Positions 51,358 to 63,082 of a stretch of DNA of 64,000 bases are shown here, piece by piece; the stretch's first letter is position 1; each line of letters starts with the position of its first letter. A program made the position numbers and the translations under genes. Origin of the DNA: Nannochloropsis oceanica (Eukaryota; Sar; Eustigmatophyceae; Eustigmatales; Monodopsidaceae); assembly GCA_004519485.1 (NCBI GenBank), contig CP038114.1, positions 633,501-697,500 of the forward strand. The letters are read 5' to 3'. Under the pieces are notes generated by a model. It saw only the letters and a list, made by a program, of their open reading frames with translations. It was not told the DNA's origin and made no database searches.

Positions 51358-54300
51358 CTGTCAGAGGAGAGATTGATATCGCTAATCGCATAGTGGAAAC
51401 GAGCTCAGGCCAGAACACTGTAACTAGTCCTAGCATACCTCGCTTGAGGGACCTTCTCCACTGCCCTTCCTGTACTCCCTCTACCACCTTATAGAAAGAA
51501 AGCGGAGCCGGTCGCCCTCCCCCCTCGGGCTGAAAGGAGCCATTGTGAGCGAGTACGCTTTGCACCCTATTTCTCTGGTCTTGCAACACAGAATTCATCT
51601 TTGTCAACGCATTTATCTGCGCCATCCAGTAGAGATAACACTCTTCCAAATACATTGGAGCGGTCTTCGAAAGGAGCTCACTTCCCAGCACTTCCTTGAG
51701 CTCCTGCAGCACTTGCTCAAGCTCTTTCGAACTCTCGTCTCTTGGCTTGGCAGCTATCGAGGAAGGAATGCAAGCCATCTGTCAGAGGAGAGATTGATAT
51801 CGCTAATCGCATAGTGGAAACGAGCTCAGGTCAGAACACTGTAACTAGTCCTAGCATACCTCGCTTGAGGGACCTTCTCCACTGCCCTTCCTGTACTCCC
51901 TCTACCACCTTATAGAAAGAAAGCGGAGCCGGTCGCCCTCCCCCCTCGGGCTGAAAGGAGCCATTGTGAGCGAGTACGCTTTGCACCCTATTTCTCTGGT
52001 CTTGCAACACAGAATTCATCTTTGTCAACGCATTTATCTGCGCCATCCAGTAGAGATAACACTCTTCCAAATACATTGGAGCGGTCTTCGAAAGGAGCTC
52101 ACTTCCCAGCACTTCCTTGAGCTCCTGCAGCACTTGCTCAAGCTCTTTCGAACTCTCGTCTCTTGGCTTGGCAGCTATCGAGGAAGGAATGCAAGCCATC
52201 TGTCAGAGGAGAGATTGATATCGCTAATCGCATAGTGGAAACGAGCTCAGGCCAGAACACTGTAACTAGTCCTAGCATACCTCGCTTGAGGGACCTTCTC
52301 CACTGCCCTTCCTGTACTCCCTCTACCACCTTATAGAAAGAAAGCGGAGCCGGTCGCCCTCCCCCCTCGGGCTGAAAGGAGCCATTGTGAGCGAGTACGC
52401 TTTGCACCCTATTTTTCTGGTCTTGCAACACAGAATTCATCTTTGTCAACGCATTTATCTGCGCCATCCAGTAGAGATAACACTCTTCCAAATACATTGG
52501 AGCGGTCTTCGAAAGGAGCTCACTTCCCAGCACTTCCTTGAGCTCCTGCAGCACTTGCTCAAGCTCTTTCGAACTCTCGTCTCTTGGCTTGGCAGCTATC
52601 GAGGAAGGAATGCAAGCCATCTGTCAGAGGAGAGATTGATATCGCTAATCGCATAGTGGAAACGAGCTCAGGCCAGAACACTGTAACTAGTCCTAGCATA
52701 CCTCGCTTGAGGGACCTTCTCCACTGCCCTTCCTGTACTCCCTCTACCACCTTATAGAAAGAAAGCGGAGCCGGTCGCCCTCCCCCCTCGGGCTGAAAGG
52801 AGCCATTGTGAGCGAGTACGCTTTGCACCCTATTTCTCTGGTCTTGCAACACAGAATTCATCTTTGTCAACGCATTTATCTGCGCCATCCAGTAGAGATA
52901 ACACTCTTCCAAATACATTGGAGCGGTCTTCGAAAGGAGCTCACTTCCCAGCACTTCCTTGAGCTCCTGCAGCACTTGCTCAAGCTCTTTCGAACTCTCG
53001 TCTCTTGGCTTGGCAGCTATCGAGGAAGGAATGCAAGCCATCTGTCAGAGGAGAGATTGATATCGCTAATCGCATAGTGGAAACGAGCTCAGGCCAGAAC
53101 ACTGTAACTAGTCCTAGCATACCTCGCTTGAGGGACCTTCTCCACTGCCCTTCCTGTACTCCCTCTACCACCTTATAGAAAGAAAGCGGAGCCGGTCGCC
53201 CTCCCCCCTCGGGCTGAAAGGAGCCATTGTGAGCGAGTACGCTTTGCACCCTATTTCTCTGGTCTTGCAACACAGAATTCATCTTTGTCAACGCATTTAT
53301 CTGCGCCATCCAGTAGAGATAACACTCTTCCAAATACATTGGAGCGGTCTTCGAAAGGAGCTCACTTCCCAGCACTTCCTTGAGCTCCTGCAGCACTTGC
53401 TCAAGCTCTTTCGAACTCTCGTCTCTTGGCTTGGCAGCTATCGAGGAAGGAATGCAAGCCATCTGTCAGAGGAGAGATTGATATCGCTAATCGCATAGTG
53501 GAAACGAGCTCAGGCCAGAACACTGTAACTAGTCCTAGCATACCTCGCTTGAGGGACCTTCTCCACTGCCCTTCCTGTACTCCCTCTACCACCTTATAGA
53601 AAGAAAGCGGAGCCGGTCGCCCTCCCCCCTCGGGCTGAAAGGAGCCATTGTGAGCGAGTACGCTTTGCACCCTATTTCTCTGGTCTTGCAACACAGAATT
53701 CATCTTTGTCAACGCATTTATCTGCGCCATCCAGTAGAGATAACACTCTTCCAAATACATTGGAGCGGTCTTCGAAAGGAGCTCACTTCCCAGCACTTCC
53801 TTGAGCTCCTGCAGCACTTGCTCAAGCTCTTTCGAACTCTCGTCTCTTGGCTTGGCAGCTATCGAGGAAGGAATGCAAGCCATCTGTCAGAGGAGAGATT
53901 GATATCGCTAATCGCATAGTGGAAACGAGCTCAGGCCAGAACACTGTAACTAGTCCTAGCATACCTCGCTTGAGGGACCTTCTCCACTGCCCTTCCTGTA
54001 CTCCCTCTACCACCTTATAGAAAGAAAGCGGAGCCGGTCGCCCTCCCCCCTCGGGCTGAAAGGAGCCATTGTGAGCGAGTACGCTTTGCACCCTATTTCT
54101 CTGGTCTTGCAACACAGAATTCATCTTTGTCAACGCATTTATCTGCGCCATCCAGTAGAGATAACACTCTTCCAAATACATTGGAGCGGTCTTCGAAAGG
54201 AGCTCACTTCCCAGCACTTCCTTGAGCTCCTGCAGCACTTGCTCAAGCTCTTTCGAACTCTCGTCTCTTGGCTTGGCAGCTATCGAGGAAGGAATGCAAG

Positions 54301-55587
54301 CCATCTGTCAGAGGAGAGATTGATATCGCTAATCGCATAGTGGAAACGAGCTCAGGCCAGAACACTGTAACTAGTCCTAGCATACCTCGCTTGAGGGACC
54401 TTCTCCACTGCCCTTCCTGTACTCCCTCTACCACCTTATAGAAAGAAAGCGGAGCCGGTCGCCCTCCCCCCTCGGGCTGAAAGGAGCCATTGTGAGCGAG
54501 TACGCTTTGCACCCTATTTCTCTGGTCTTGCAACACAGAATTCATCTTTGTCAACGCATTTATCTGCGCCATCCAGTAGAGATAACACTCTTCCAAATAC
54601 ATTGGAGCGGTCTTCGAAAGGAGCTCACTTCCCAGCACTTCCTTGAGCTCCTGCAGCACTTGCTCAAGCTCTTTCGAACTCTCGTCTCTTGGCTTGGCAG
54701 CTATCGAGGAAGGAATGCAAGCCATCTGTCAGAGGAGAGATTGATATCGCTAATCGCATAGTGGAAACGAGCTCAGGTCAGAACACTGTAACTAGTCCTA
54801 GCATACCTCGCTTGAGGGACCTTCTCCACTGCCCTTCCTGTACTCCCTCTACCACCTTATAGAAAGAAAGCGGAGCCGGTCGCCCTCCCCCCTCGGGCTG
54901 AAAGGAGCCATTGTGAGCGAGTACGCTTTGCACCCTATTTCTCTGGTCTTGCAACACAGAATTCATCTTTGTCAACGCATTTATCTGCGCCATCCAGTAG
55001 AGATAACACTCTTCCAAATACATTGGAGCGGTCTTCGAAAGGAGCTCACTTCCCAGCACTTCCTTGAGCTCCTGCAGCACTTGCTCAAGCTCTTTCGAAC
55101 TCTCGTCTCTTGGCTTGGCAGCTATCGAGGAAGGAATGCAAGCCATCTGTCAGAGGAGAGATTGATATCGCTAATCGCATAGTGGAAACGAGCTCAGGCC
55201 AGAACACTGTAACTAGTCCTAGCATACCTCGCTTGAGGGACCTTCTCCACTGCCCTTCCTGTACTCCCTCTACCACCTTATAGAAAGAAAGCGGAGCCGG
55301 TCGCCCTCCCCCCTCGGGCTGAAAGGAGCCATTGTGAGCGAGTACGCTTTGCACCCTATTTCTCTGGTCTTGCAACACAGAATTCATCTTTGTCAACGCA
55401 TTTATCTGCGCCATCCAGTAGAGATAACACTCTTCCAAATACATTGGAGCGGTCTTCGAAAGGAGCTCACTTCCCAGCACTTCCTTGAGCTCCTGCAGCA
55501 CTTGCTCAAGCTCTTTCGAACTCTCGTCTCTTGGCTTGGCAGCTATCGAGGAAGGAATGCAAGCCATCTGTCAGAGGAGAGATTGAT
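50956..55587 (-). repeat. Eleven tandem 421-bp units, each an exon-like segment
   Basis: Units start at 50956 + 421n (n = 0-10), 4632 bases in all. I noticed only three base variants: T for C in GGTCAGAAC in units 3 (51828) and 10 (54775), and a T near 52413 in unit 4 (Arg to Lys). On the minus strand each unit has a pyrimidine-rich TCTCTCCTCTGACAG just before an ATG, an open stretch of 340 bases, and a GAG|GTATGC donor-like site; the remaining 81 bases would be the intron. 340 and 421 both leave remainder 1 on division by 3, so neither splicing nor read-through keeps frame into the next unit. Confidence 0.9.
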
Positions 55588-55916
55588 GGGAAAGGAAATG
55601 GGGAGTATTGAGCTATAGTATAAGGCTGTTTGATGCCCTCACGAACAGTATTAGTGGATGTTGAATTACGGCTTAGCGGATGATTGCTTCATCGACACAT
55701 GAAACACTCGATTTCGCGCAAACTCTCGATTATTTGGTTTCATGGGACTTCTCTTATGGGCGCGTGCTTCTTCCACTAGTCTTCAATAAGTAAAAAATAT
55801 TCAGGCGTTTTTTTTTCGCCCATTGGATAGATTGGGACAGTGGCCTATCATCCATGACATGATACATTCCAAAACACTCATTTTTAATTCTTATATACTT
55901 CTACAGGCAACAGATC
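55588..55916. other. Spacer between array and FkbM gene
   Basis: No gene seen. TATACTTCTACAGGCAACAG directly before the next start codon resembles an acceptor, as before the paralogue at 20968. Confidence 0.45.
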
Positions 55917-56789
55917 ATGTTACTTATCCTCAAATTCAAGAAAAATAGCTTCCAGCAGCTAAAATTTTCGCCATGTACAAGCTTGGTGGTGTTGAGCGTT
56001 ATATCATTTTGGGCGACCTGTTGGTTGACAGACAGTATGAGACAATTGGCAAAACCTTCGAAAGCAATATTATCAGTAAGTGATACACTTCCCAATAAAC
56101 GAGCTGCTCTAGATGCAGTACGTCGTATCGCCGCTCAACTTCAAGAAACGGTGACCTCAAGCTGTCAATTGGTTCGGTTTGGAAGTGATTGGGGCCATCA
56201 TACCCTTTGCGACTACAAGCCAGCGAAATCGTGCCAGTTTTACTCATTTGGCATATCAAACGATTATTCTTTTGACACGGATCTTGCCCAAAAATGGGGC
56301 TGCCACGGTTTTGCGGCTGATCCTACCGTCGACCATCCCTCCATGCTTCATCCCAACGTGACTTTTCATAGCATTGGAGCCAAAATGCGAACAGCGCTCC
56401 CCTTTCATATTGTCACATCTATGCCAGCCCTTCGAAAATGGCTCGGGCACCCCCAAGTGACTGTTCTTAAGATGGACTGCGAGGGCTGCGAGTACTCGTT
56501 GGGGGAAGACATTGCATTGGAGGACCCTGCATTCTTCACACACGTCGATCAATTTGCGGTTGAGGTTCATGTGAGTAAACATTGGTTAAAGACAGAGGAT
56601 GCTCTCTATTCGCTAGGGTTACTCTTTTACTTTCTAGAGAAAGCGGGCCTAAGGCTTCAGCACGCGGAAATCCTAGGCTGTGATCCCAAAAAAGAAAGAG
56701 TAGGATGTATGGACGAATTGGAGGAAATGGATTACCCGTGTGGCCTCGGGAAGAGTTGCCATAACTATTTGTTCGCCCGCCAACTCTGA
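55917..56789 (+). CDS. FkbM / METTL24-like methyltransferase, type II membrane protein (paralogue B)
   Basis: 290 intact codons. Anchor at about residues 20-36 (TSLVVLSVISFWATCW), then RRIAAQLQETVTSSCQLVRF, SDWGHHTLCDYKPAKSCQFY, SFGISNDYSFDTDLAQKWGC, VTVLKMDCEGCEYSLGEDIA and FFTHVDQFAVEVHVSKHWLK, nearly residue-for-residue with paralogue A at 20968. The N-terminal 60 residues and the last few (FARQL versus FAR) differ most. The catalytic core is therefore under purifying constraint while the stalk drifts. The 5' flank also shows similarity just before the ATG (CAACAGATCATG versus AACAGATGATC). The gene lies immediately downstream of the 421-bp array. Confidence 0.8.
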   Translation: MLLILKFKKNSFQQLKFSPCTSLVVLSVISFWATCWLTDSMRQLAKPSKAILSVSDTLPNKRAALDAVRRIAAQLQETVTSSCQLVRFGSDWGHHTLCDYKPAKSCQFYSFGISNDYSFDTDLAQKWGCHGFAADPTVDHPSMLHPNVTFHSIGAKMRTALPFHIVTSMPALRKWLGHPQVTVLKMDCEGCEYSLGEDIALEDPAFFTHVDQFAVEVHVSKHWLKTEDALYSLGLLFYFLEKAGLRLQHAEILGCDPKKERVGCMDELEEMDYPCGLGKSCHNYLFARQL

Positions 56790-56879
56790 GTAACCGCTGT
56801 AAATTGACGGCTGCGATTCTACAGTGAGGGGCTCGACGTGGATTTGGCGGCGGAGGATGGTTTGACAGACGGCATGGTT

Positions 56880-57130
56880 ATCGGTACATGCCGGCATCAG
56901 TCTCACTCGTGGTCGCGGGATGACCGGCAGCCAAAGGAGGGCCTTGTTAAGAGCGGGATGATTCATCGTTCCGCGGAAACGCCAGTGGACTGATGCCGGC
57001 ATGTACCCCGTGACCCGGGGCGGACTTATTTTGTTGTTCATAATGTGATCCAGGTATATGCTATTATGCCGGTGGTAAACCACATTATGGCGATAAAAAT
57101 GTCAAAAAAGAAAAAAAGAAAAAAAGGAAA
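56880..57130. mobile_element. Foldback MITE variant
   Basis: ATGCCGGCATCAGTCTCACT, GGGATGACCGGCAGCCAAAG, GCCAGTGGACTGATGCCGGC and GGGGCGGACTTATTTTGTTG correspond to the centre and right arm of the 33061 element, with ACATGCCGGCAT in place of AGCTGCCGGCAT. The outer arms are worn. Confidence 0.65.
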
Positions 57131-57669
57131 ACCGTCGCGTAAAATCAGCAAGTTGTTTCCTTACCTTACTGGTCCCTACACACCAATCCCATTTGCTCAC
57201 TTGGAGAGCTTGGACATGCTAGCATGCATAAAAAATAAAAATGGGGCATTTTTGCAAACATGCTCCCTGACTTTGCACAGGGGCTTATTCTATTGAGCGC
57301 TAGTCTGCTTCTTCAACTTGTTGCGTAATTGGTGATAGCTATTTACCTTCGAAAGTGCAAAGCTAGCGTTTTAAAAATGTTCAGGACCAGTTAAAACGGT
57401 GACGTCAGCGAGCATGGTGAGATTATTGTGTTACGACCTGAAATTGGTCTCCAACCTACGACAGATTTTACCAAATTAAATCAGTACTAATGATGATGCC
57501 ATGGACGTGGATACAGCTCCAGATGCTTCAACCATGAAGAAACTCATGCTTAGAAACCTCATTGCGTATTGGAACTGACCAAGGTGATAATGTCGATTTT
57601 GGGAAAGTATAGTTTTCTTGAATTCTCTGGAAAAAACAACGACAGAGTCTTTGACTACAATCACGTGGA
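57131..57669. other. Intergenic, no gene seen
   Basis: No coding motif recognised. Confidence 0.4.
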
Positions 57670-58110
57670 TTACAAAACTACGGTTGAAATTGAAGAATTC
57701 ATCTCTTCTCCGATCCAACTGCCGAGAAATAGTGCAAGCGAGTCCATCATGTTCTGTGGAAAGTGCAAATACTCACGACGGTAGTAGTCAACCGTATATC
57801 TTACATTTTGACTCCGAGTATGATGTAGTATCTCAACGTTCTCAAATTGTCTCGTCCTAGTACTTCCGTACACCATAGATATCCAATCATCTAGATACCA
57901 GTCTGTCAGCAGAGAGGGATAATAATCTTTGAAAATGCGCATGTGAGTGCGGTGCGTGAAATCATGATTTAATATCTTTGTATTACTTTGGTTGCACCAC
58001 GGTCCAACGACTCCGTACGGGCTGCCCATTCCTTGAAGACTCCTTACGAATTTGTAAGCCCAGGGGCTAAGGAATTCAGAATCGTCGTTCACACGATAAA
58101 TATAATAGAA
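57670..58110 (-). pseudogene. Glycosyltransferase remnant (VNDDSEF ... DDWIS type)
   Basis: Minus strand: YYIYRVNDDSEFLSPWAYKF (DD motif of a GT-A fold), MGSPYGVVGPWCNQSNTKIL, NHDFTHRTHMRIF, YYPSLLTDWYLDDWISMVYG and RYTVDYYRREYL. I associate YRVNDDxE...GVVGP...HRTH..IF...W..DDWI..VY with a protist family of putative glycosyltransferases. Upstream of FYYIYR an in-frame stop follows within a 24-base repeat, so the start of the gene is lost or frame-shifted. A 24-base direct repeat (GTCCATCATGTTCTGTGGAA plus AGTG) occurs at both 57743-57766 and 58110-58133, at the two edges of this piece. Confidence 0.6.
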
Positions 58111-58133
58111 AGTCCATCATGTTCTGTGGAAAG

Positions 58134-58700
58134 TGGAAACAGAAATGGATCTACGCCCAAAAGTTCAAGAAGGACAATCAAGCCCTTTTGTACGAAAAAG
58201 AAATTTATCGGTACATCAAAACCCAAATTTCAAAAAATCCTTATCAGGATGCGTACATACAACACTTATCATCCCGATATTTGCGTGCCAATATGGTAAG
58301 GCTAATCGCATTGTCAATGTCACAGAGGATTCCGGTGGAATGTATGTCCAGAAGTTGATGGAAAACTTCAACATACATACGAATATCTTGCAATCGTTTT
58401 CCAGCTTTTTTACACCACTTTTTTCACGAATATGATCGGGATAACACACAATGACGTCCACCTCGGAAACACTACGTCTCTGCCAAGAAAACCAAGCAAA
58501 AAAGCCTTTCATCGCTTTGACTACGAAGGCCGAATGTTCGACATTTCCCCACATGGTACCATGTACAACTGCAAAATATACGTTTTAATTGTGCTTCTTC
58601 CTCCTTCCAGGATAATTGTTCACTCGTCGAAACCGAGATGTGCGGAGAGTTTGGACGATGCAATCGCAAAGATTCTGAAAAGGACGTCTTCAACACGTTG
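58134..58700 (-). other. Possible upstream part of the same glycosyltransferase, unresolved
   Basis: A 112-codon minus-strand frame (58554-58216) reads NVEHSAFVVKAMKGFFAWFS, then RRSVSEVDVIVCYPDHIREK. It sits where the N-terminal domain of the broken glycosyltransferase would be, but I could not match it to a motif. Confidence 0.3.
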
Positions 58701-58707
58701 ATGATAA

Positions 58708-59060
58708 CGGACTGAACAGAAAGTTATGTAAGTTTTTTGCCCTTTTTATTTTCTGGGGTTTTAATCACCATCTTGAGCCTTGCCACCGACATGATAGCTT
58801 CTGCTTCTATCTTAATGTGAGCACCAAAGTAAGCCCGCCCCGCGTGACGAGGTAGCTGCCGGCATCGGGCCACTGGCAATTTCGCGGGACGATGACGCCA
58901 TCCCGCTCTGAACAAGCCGCTCTTTTGGCTGCCGATCATCCAACGCCAACGAGTGGGACTGATGCCGGCAGCTACCCCGTCATGTGGGGAGGACTTATTT
59001 TGGTGCTCGCATTATGATAGAAGTAGATGCTATCATGTCAGTGGCAGGGATCAAGGGCAT
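58708..59060. mobile_element. Foldback MITE, centre inverted
   Basis: ACGGACTGAACAGAAAGTTA at the left, GCACCAAAGTAAGCCCGCCC, ACGAGGTAGCTGCCGGCATC, then the central segment in the opposite orientation to the 33061 copy, then GATGCCGGCAGCTACCCCGT, CTTATTTTGGTGCTCGC and GATAGAAGTAGATGCTATCA. The outermost right arm is worn. Confidence 0.75.
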
Positions 59061-59743
59061 CTGAGATTTTTTTTGTTTACTGTAATGACAAAATTCCCAT
59101 ATAAACGAAAATGACCGACCAAATTTCCCAACAACTACAAAATGGCTACCAACAATGCATGAAATCTTCCAGTGAAATTCTTACCGACATGGTCGCCAAT
59201 CTAAACAGAAGGGGTTTGGCAAAAGTGGGAACATGTGAGAAAAATCTGATATGGAGGAGGATGGCTGTGTGGTGGAAGAATGAGGGAATGAAGTTGCGAG
59301 ACGTGTTTGACGGGGGCAGAGATGAGTGCCGGCAGATCTGGATAATAGACCCGAGTAAAAAAACGACCCGCGTCCAGTTCGGTAGCCCGGGTGGACCTGA
59401 GTAACCAAGTACAAAATATGCTGTGGACGAGGCATAAAGAGAAAGAAGAAGAAAAGGAAATAGAATGATCAATACTGTTGATTTTGCACCCTCCTGTGTC
59501 ATCCCTCTTGTCCCCCTTTCTCCGGGGGCCCCCCTAACCCCCCCCAACCCCCCAACCCGAGAGTACGGGGGGACTCTGACTTTTCTTCGACATGTAAATT
59601 AAGCCACAAACAAATCCAAATTTTTATCAAACCACCCATATGTGCAATTCAATGCATAAGAGGCGTCCTGTGTGAAGCTTAAGGGCCTTTTCGTCATGTC
59701 TTTCTCTCACCTTTCCCCTCCTTCCCCCCTCTCCTTCGCGCGT
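59061..59743 (+). other. Short unknown open frame and repeat-like sequence
   Basis: 59111-59404 encodes 97 residues (MTDQISQQLQNGYQQCMKSS, then WWKNEGMKLRDVFDGGRDEC) with no recognised family. 59385-59460 shares AGCCCGGGT and GACGAGGCATAAA with 21940-22000. 59515-59560 is C-rich. Confidence 0.3.
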
Positions 59744-60172
59744 GTCATGATCACACGTCCGACGAATTTTGGACGAATAAGGCCCTGTCCAGGACATTAT
59801 GCGTTACTTTGTCTAATTCGTCAATATTTGATGTAATCCATCACTTCGTACACATTTTGTGCCGGCGGACGAAGTTATGCCGTCACTTTGTACACAAAAT
59901 CGTGGGCAGCACAAAGTGATGAGGGTAACTTCGTACATGATTTGTGGACCCTAACGAAGTTACTTCACCACTCTGTATTTAATCTGCGCACCACCATGAA
60001 GCGGACAGGAGTAATTCGTCACAACGACAGATTCTAGCATGAAGTCAGACGAATAAATCCGTGGCCACGAAGTGGGTTAATGGTCGGTGCAAGTCTGCAG
60101 GCGCGCAAATACGCCGCCTCGTGAACAATAAATTCCATTTGTTCCGCAAAGTCGCTGACTGAGACTGATCCT

Positions 60173-60173
<1 letters not shown>

Positions 60174-60221
<48 letters not shown>

Positions 60222-60225
60222 CTCT
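60174..60225. repeat. (CT)n microsatellite
   Basis: About 24 CT dinucleotides, nearly uninterrupted, in the hAT 5' region. Confidence 0.9.
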
Positions 60226-60260
60226 CACAAACACGCACACATACAGCTATAGCACGCGTC

Positions 60261-62273
60261 ATGTCAGTGACCGACGAGAATGTTTTTCTTCCTGGTCTCT
60301 CTTCTCATGAGGAGGAGGAAGAGGAGATGGAGCTCCATCTCCTCCATCACAACGAAGAACAACAGGAGGAGGACGAAAGCGATTTCCAAGGTTTCGACCT
60401 CGAAGTCGAGGACGACAAGATTAATGATAACGACAGCTCCATCACCAGCGACAGTGATGCCATTGCTATGGCCACAGCGGAAACAACTTCTGACACCGGC
60501 ACCACCCGTACAAGGAACAAGTTCAGAGACCTCGACGGCGAAGGACAGTGGAAGCGAGGGAGGGAGGGAGGGAGGGAGGGAGGGAGGGAGGGAGGGAGGG
60601 AGGGAGGGACGGATGGAAAATGAGAGGGGCAAGAAATATTTTGATGGAGGTGCGGAAAGTAGTCAAGCACATTTCCAAAACCACCACCATGAAAATTTTG
60701 TTTGATGAGGTGCAGCGCGAGATGTATGGTCAGGCTTTGAAGCTCGTCAATTTTGCGATGAACCTGTGGAGTTCTGCGGAGGAATGTTTGCGACGCATTT
60801 TGATGGATTACAAGCCCATTCTGAGGATTTATCATTCTCGGAGCAGGCACACGGAGCTGAGGAAACTGAACCAGGTCATGCTTGAGCTGTATACCTTGAT
60901 CCGTGCGGTGAACATTGTGCTGAAGGATATGCAGAGCAATTCACCCGCATCGGGGCCCTGCTTCGTATTGGGCATTGCTGAGCTCCTCGCGAGCGAGCTA
61001 TGTTTGGAGCAGCCCCTGCTTGTGGTGAATCCTGCTATTGAGGCTGGGAAGGAGGAACAGGACGATAGAGGGGTGGACGTTGAGGCCTCGGGGGGAGACA
61101 CTGAAAGCAACCTCCCGCACAGCCACACGCTTGTTCCGGCAAATGAGCTCACGGAGATAGGGCGGGAGAGTCGTAGACAGCTACGTGCGGGCATTGAGAA
61201 GCGTTTTATTCGTGACAGATACCTCTCGACGGATGACTGCGACAGGGCCTCATATGTATTTGATGCCGCTGCTCTGGCGCACCCTGCAATGTGCAAACTA
61301 CGACACGTGGATAGGATATGTGACACGCCCACACAGGCATCTCATGTGAATTAAATTAAAAATGTTGTGCTTAGCAAACTCCAGGAGCTTTGGTGGGATC
61401 CCGCGTCAAGGAAAGACGATGCGACGGGGGAAGGCCAATCATCGCGGCAGAAGACGTTGGCAGAATTTCGACCCAAAAGACCTCGTTATGCTACGTTTTT
61501 TGGTGAAGATGAAGTGGATGATGATAAACGAGGAATGAGAATGGGAAGTGGTCTACGCTCGGTTAATTAGGCGGAGCATCAACTGAATGAGTACTTGGCG
61601 TGGTGCGCTGGGAAGTGCGATTAAAACGATGCAGCTAAAAGGATAGATTGGGATGAAGTGCCTCAATGGTGGTTGAAGACTTGATGCGGAATGTTCTCGG
61701 CGCTCGGTAAAGTATTTCAAAATCTTCTGGCGATGCCGGGGGGGGGCAGCCGCGCTTGAACGGGATTTCAGCATTGCCAGCAATCTCCTGACCGTGCATC
61801 GCGCGAGACTGAATCAAGCCTACGTGGAGATACACATGCTTCTTCACATTAATATTGACAAGATTCCGCCTGTTTCGCAAATCCCCCAGCTCTCTGATAA
61901 GGAAGTACGAGATGCGATCCCCAAGCGCCTGCAAAATGGGGAAAATTTTAAAAAGTTTTCACGCTTAGACGTGTTGGATTTATTGGAGCAGATGGCACTG
62001 AGAGAGGCAAGACGTGGGATGGCACGATCGGTAAGAGAGAATGAAAAGGGGAGTCGAGGGAGACGCGGAGAGGAAGAGGCGGATAATAGCGGGGAGAAGG
62101 GGGCGGAAGAATATAGGAATGACAGTAAAGCGATGGTGAGGATGAGAACACGCCTTTGGTCAGCAGCGACAGCGACGAGGACAATACGAGAGACGATCAT
62201 CAGGCGACAGGTGACATTTTTCTTTCCCGAAGAGGACCTACAATTGATAATGGGAATGATATGGAAGTCATAA
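60261..62273 (+). pseudogene. hAT transposase, internally deleted and broken
   Basis: Starts MSVTDENVFLPGLSSHEEEE with an acidic N-terminus (60261-60540). A GGGA minisatellite then replaces the BED-finger and the first catalytic part. From about 60650: EVRKVVKHISKTTTMKILFD, EVQREMYGQALKLVNFAMNL, LMDYKPILRIYHSRSRHTEL, YVFDAAALAHPAMCKLRHVD (the AALxDPRFK region), to a stop at 61354. KLQELWWDPASRKDDATGEG and RPKRPRYATFFGEDEVDDDK follow, then after stops VPQWWLKT, HRARLNQAYVEIHMLLHINI (dimerisation region) and an acidic tail ending 62273. At least four stops or shifts. Confidence 0.7.
60554..60610. repeat. (GGGA)n minisatellite
   Basis: AGGGAGGGAGGG repeated about 14 times; on the plus strand it encodes Gly-Gly-Arg-Glu in the transposase frame. 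Confidence 0.9.
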
Positions 62274-63082
62274 AAGTGTGAAGGGATGGAGAAAAGGTCA
62301 AAACGAAACAGCTATGATGGAAAGAGAGAAACAGGTTTAGTGTGGAAGAAGATTCTCATCCATGAAGGACTTGCGTTCGATTTATTTCTGTGCGATTGAC
62401 TGCGTATTACGTATGCGAAATTGTTTTGACCAGACAGTGTACAAGCGACTTGAGCTTTAGCGAGTCCGGAGTATTTAAATTATTCGTCCTCAAGCCCCCA
62501 AATTTGTGCAAAAAATCTGACAGGAATCCTTCAAGACATTTCGTTTTCACACACCAAAACGGGCATTTATTCCACGCCCTGAAAAAGTAATGCCTGATTT
62601 CGTATATAAAATCCACGATCTGGTGAGGCCCCTACGAAGGAGTGCCTGTAATTCGCACAAAAGATAAGTAATTGTAATTCTTTGTCTGCAAATTGTCAAA
62701 TTCACGTATGATACCCGGCGACCGGCAAAACGACACATTTTCGCGCGCGAATCTACCACATATGGCCTGAACTTGGTACAGATGCCTGTACTTCGTACAC
62801 GAATTCCTCATTCAGACGGAGTAAATGCCATTACTTCGTACATAAAATTCACGCCTTGACGGAGTAAATGCCTGTACTTCGTACACGAAATCCTCGTTCT
62901 GACGAAGTAGATGCCGTTACTTTGTACACAAAGTCCATGCCCTGACAGAGTACATGCCTGTTCTTTGTACCTGAAATCCACAGACTGAAGAAGTAGTGCC
63001 TGTACTTTGTACACGATCACACGACAGGACGAATAACTAACAAAGTGAACGAAGTACTACTCGTCGGACGTGTGGTCATGAT

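Larger units (their letters stand above)
59752..63074 (+). mobile_element. hAT transposon with perfect target duplication (non-autonomous)
   Basis: Terminal inverted repeats CACACGTCCGACGA (59752-59765) and TCGTCGGACGTGTG (63061-63074) are flanked by an identical 8-base target duplication GTCATGAT (59744-59751 and 63075-63082). Length 3323. The intact duplication means no rearrangement since insertion. Both subterminal regions carry the same motif family (GACGAAGTNATGCCGTNACT ... TTTGTACACAAAATC), with a run of 42-45 base repeats at the 3' end (about 62780-63030). The transposase inside is broken, so it needs a helper. Confidence 0.92.

Noticed and set aside
51124-51393. 89-codon plus-strand frame repeated in every 421-bp unit
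   Set aside because: Antisense of the minus-strand helical segment. The minus strand has the better splice signals and an amphipathic helical composition, so the plus frame is treated as a shadow, though this is not proven.
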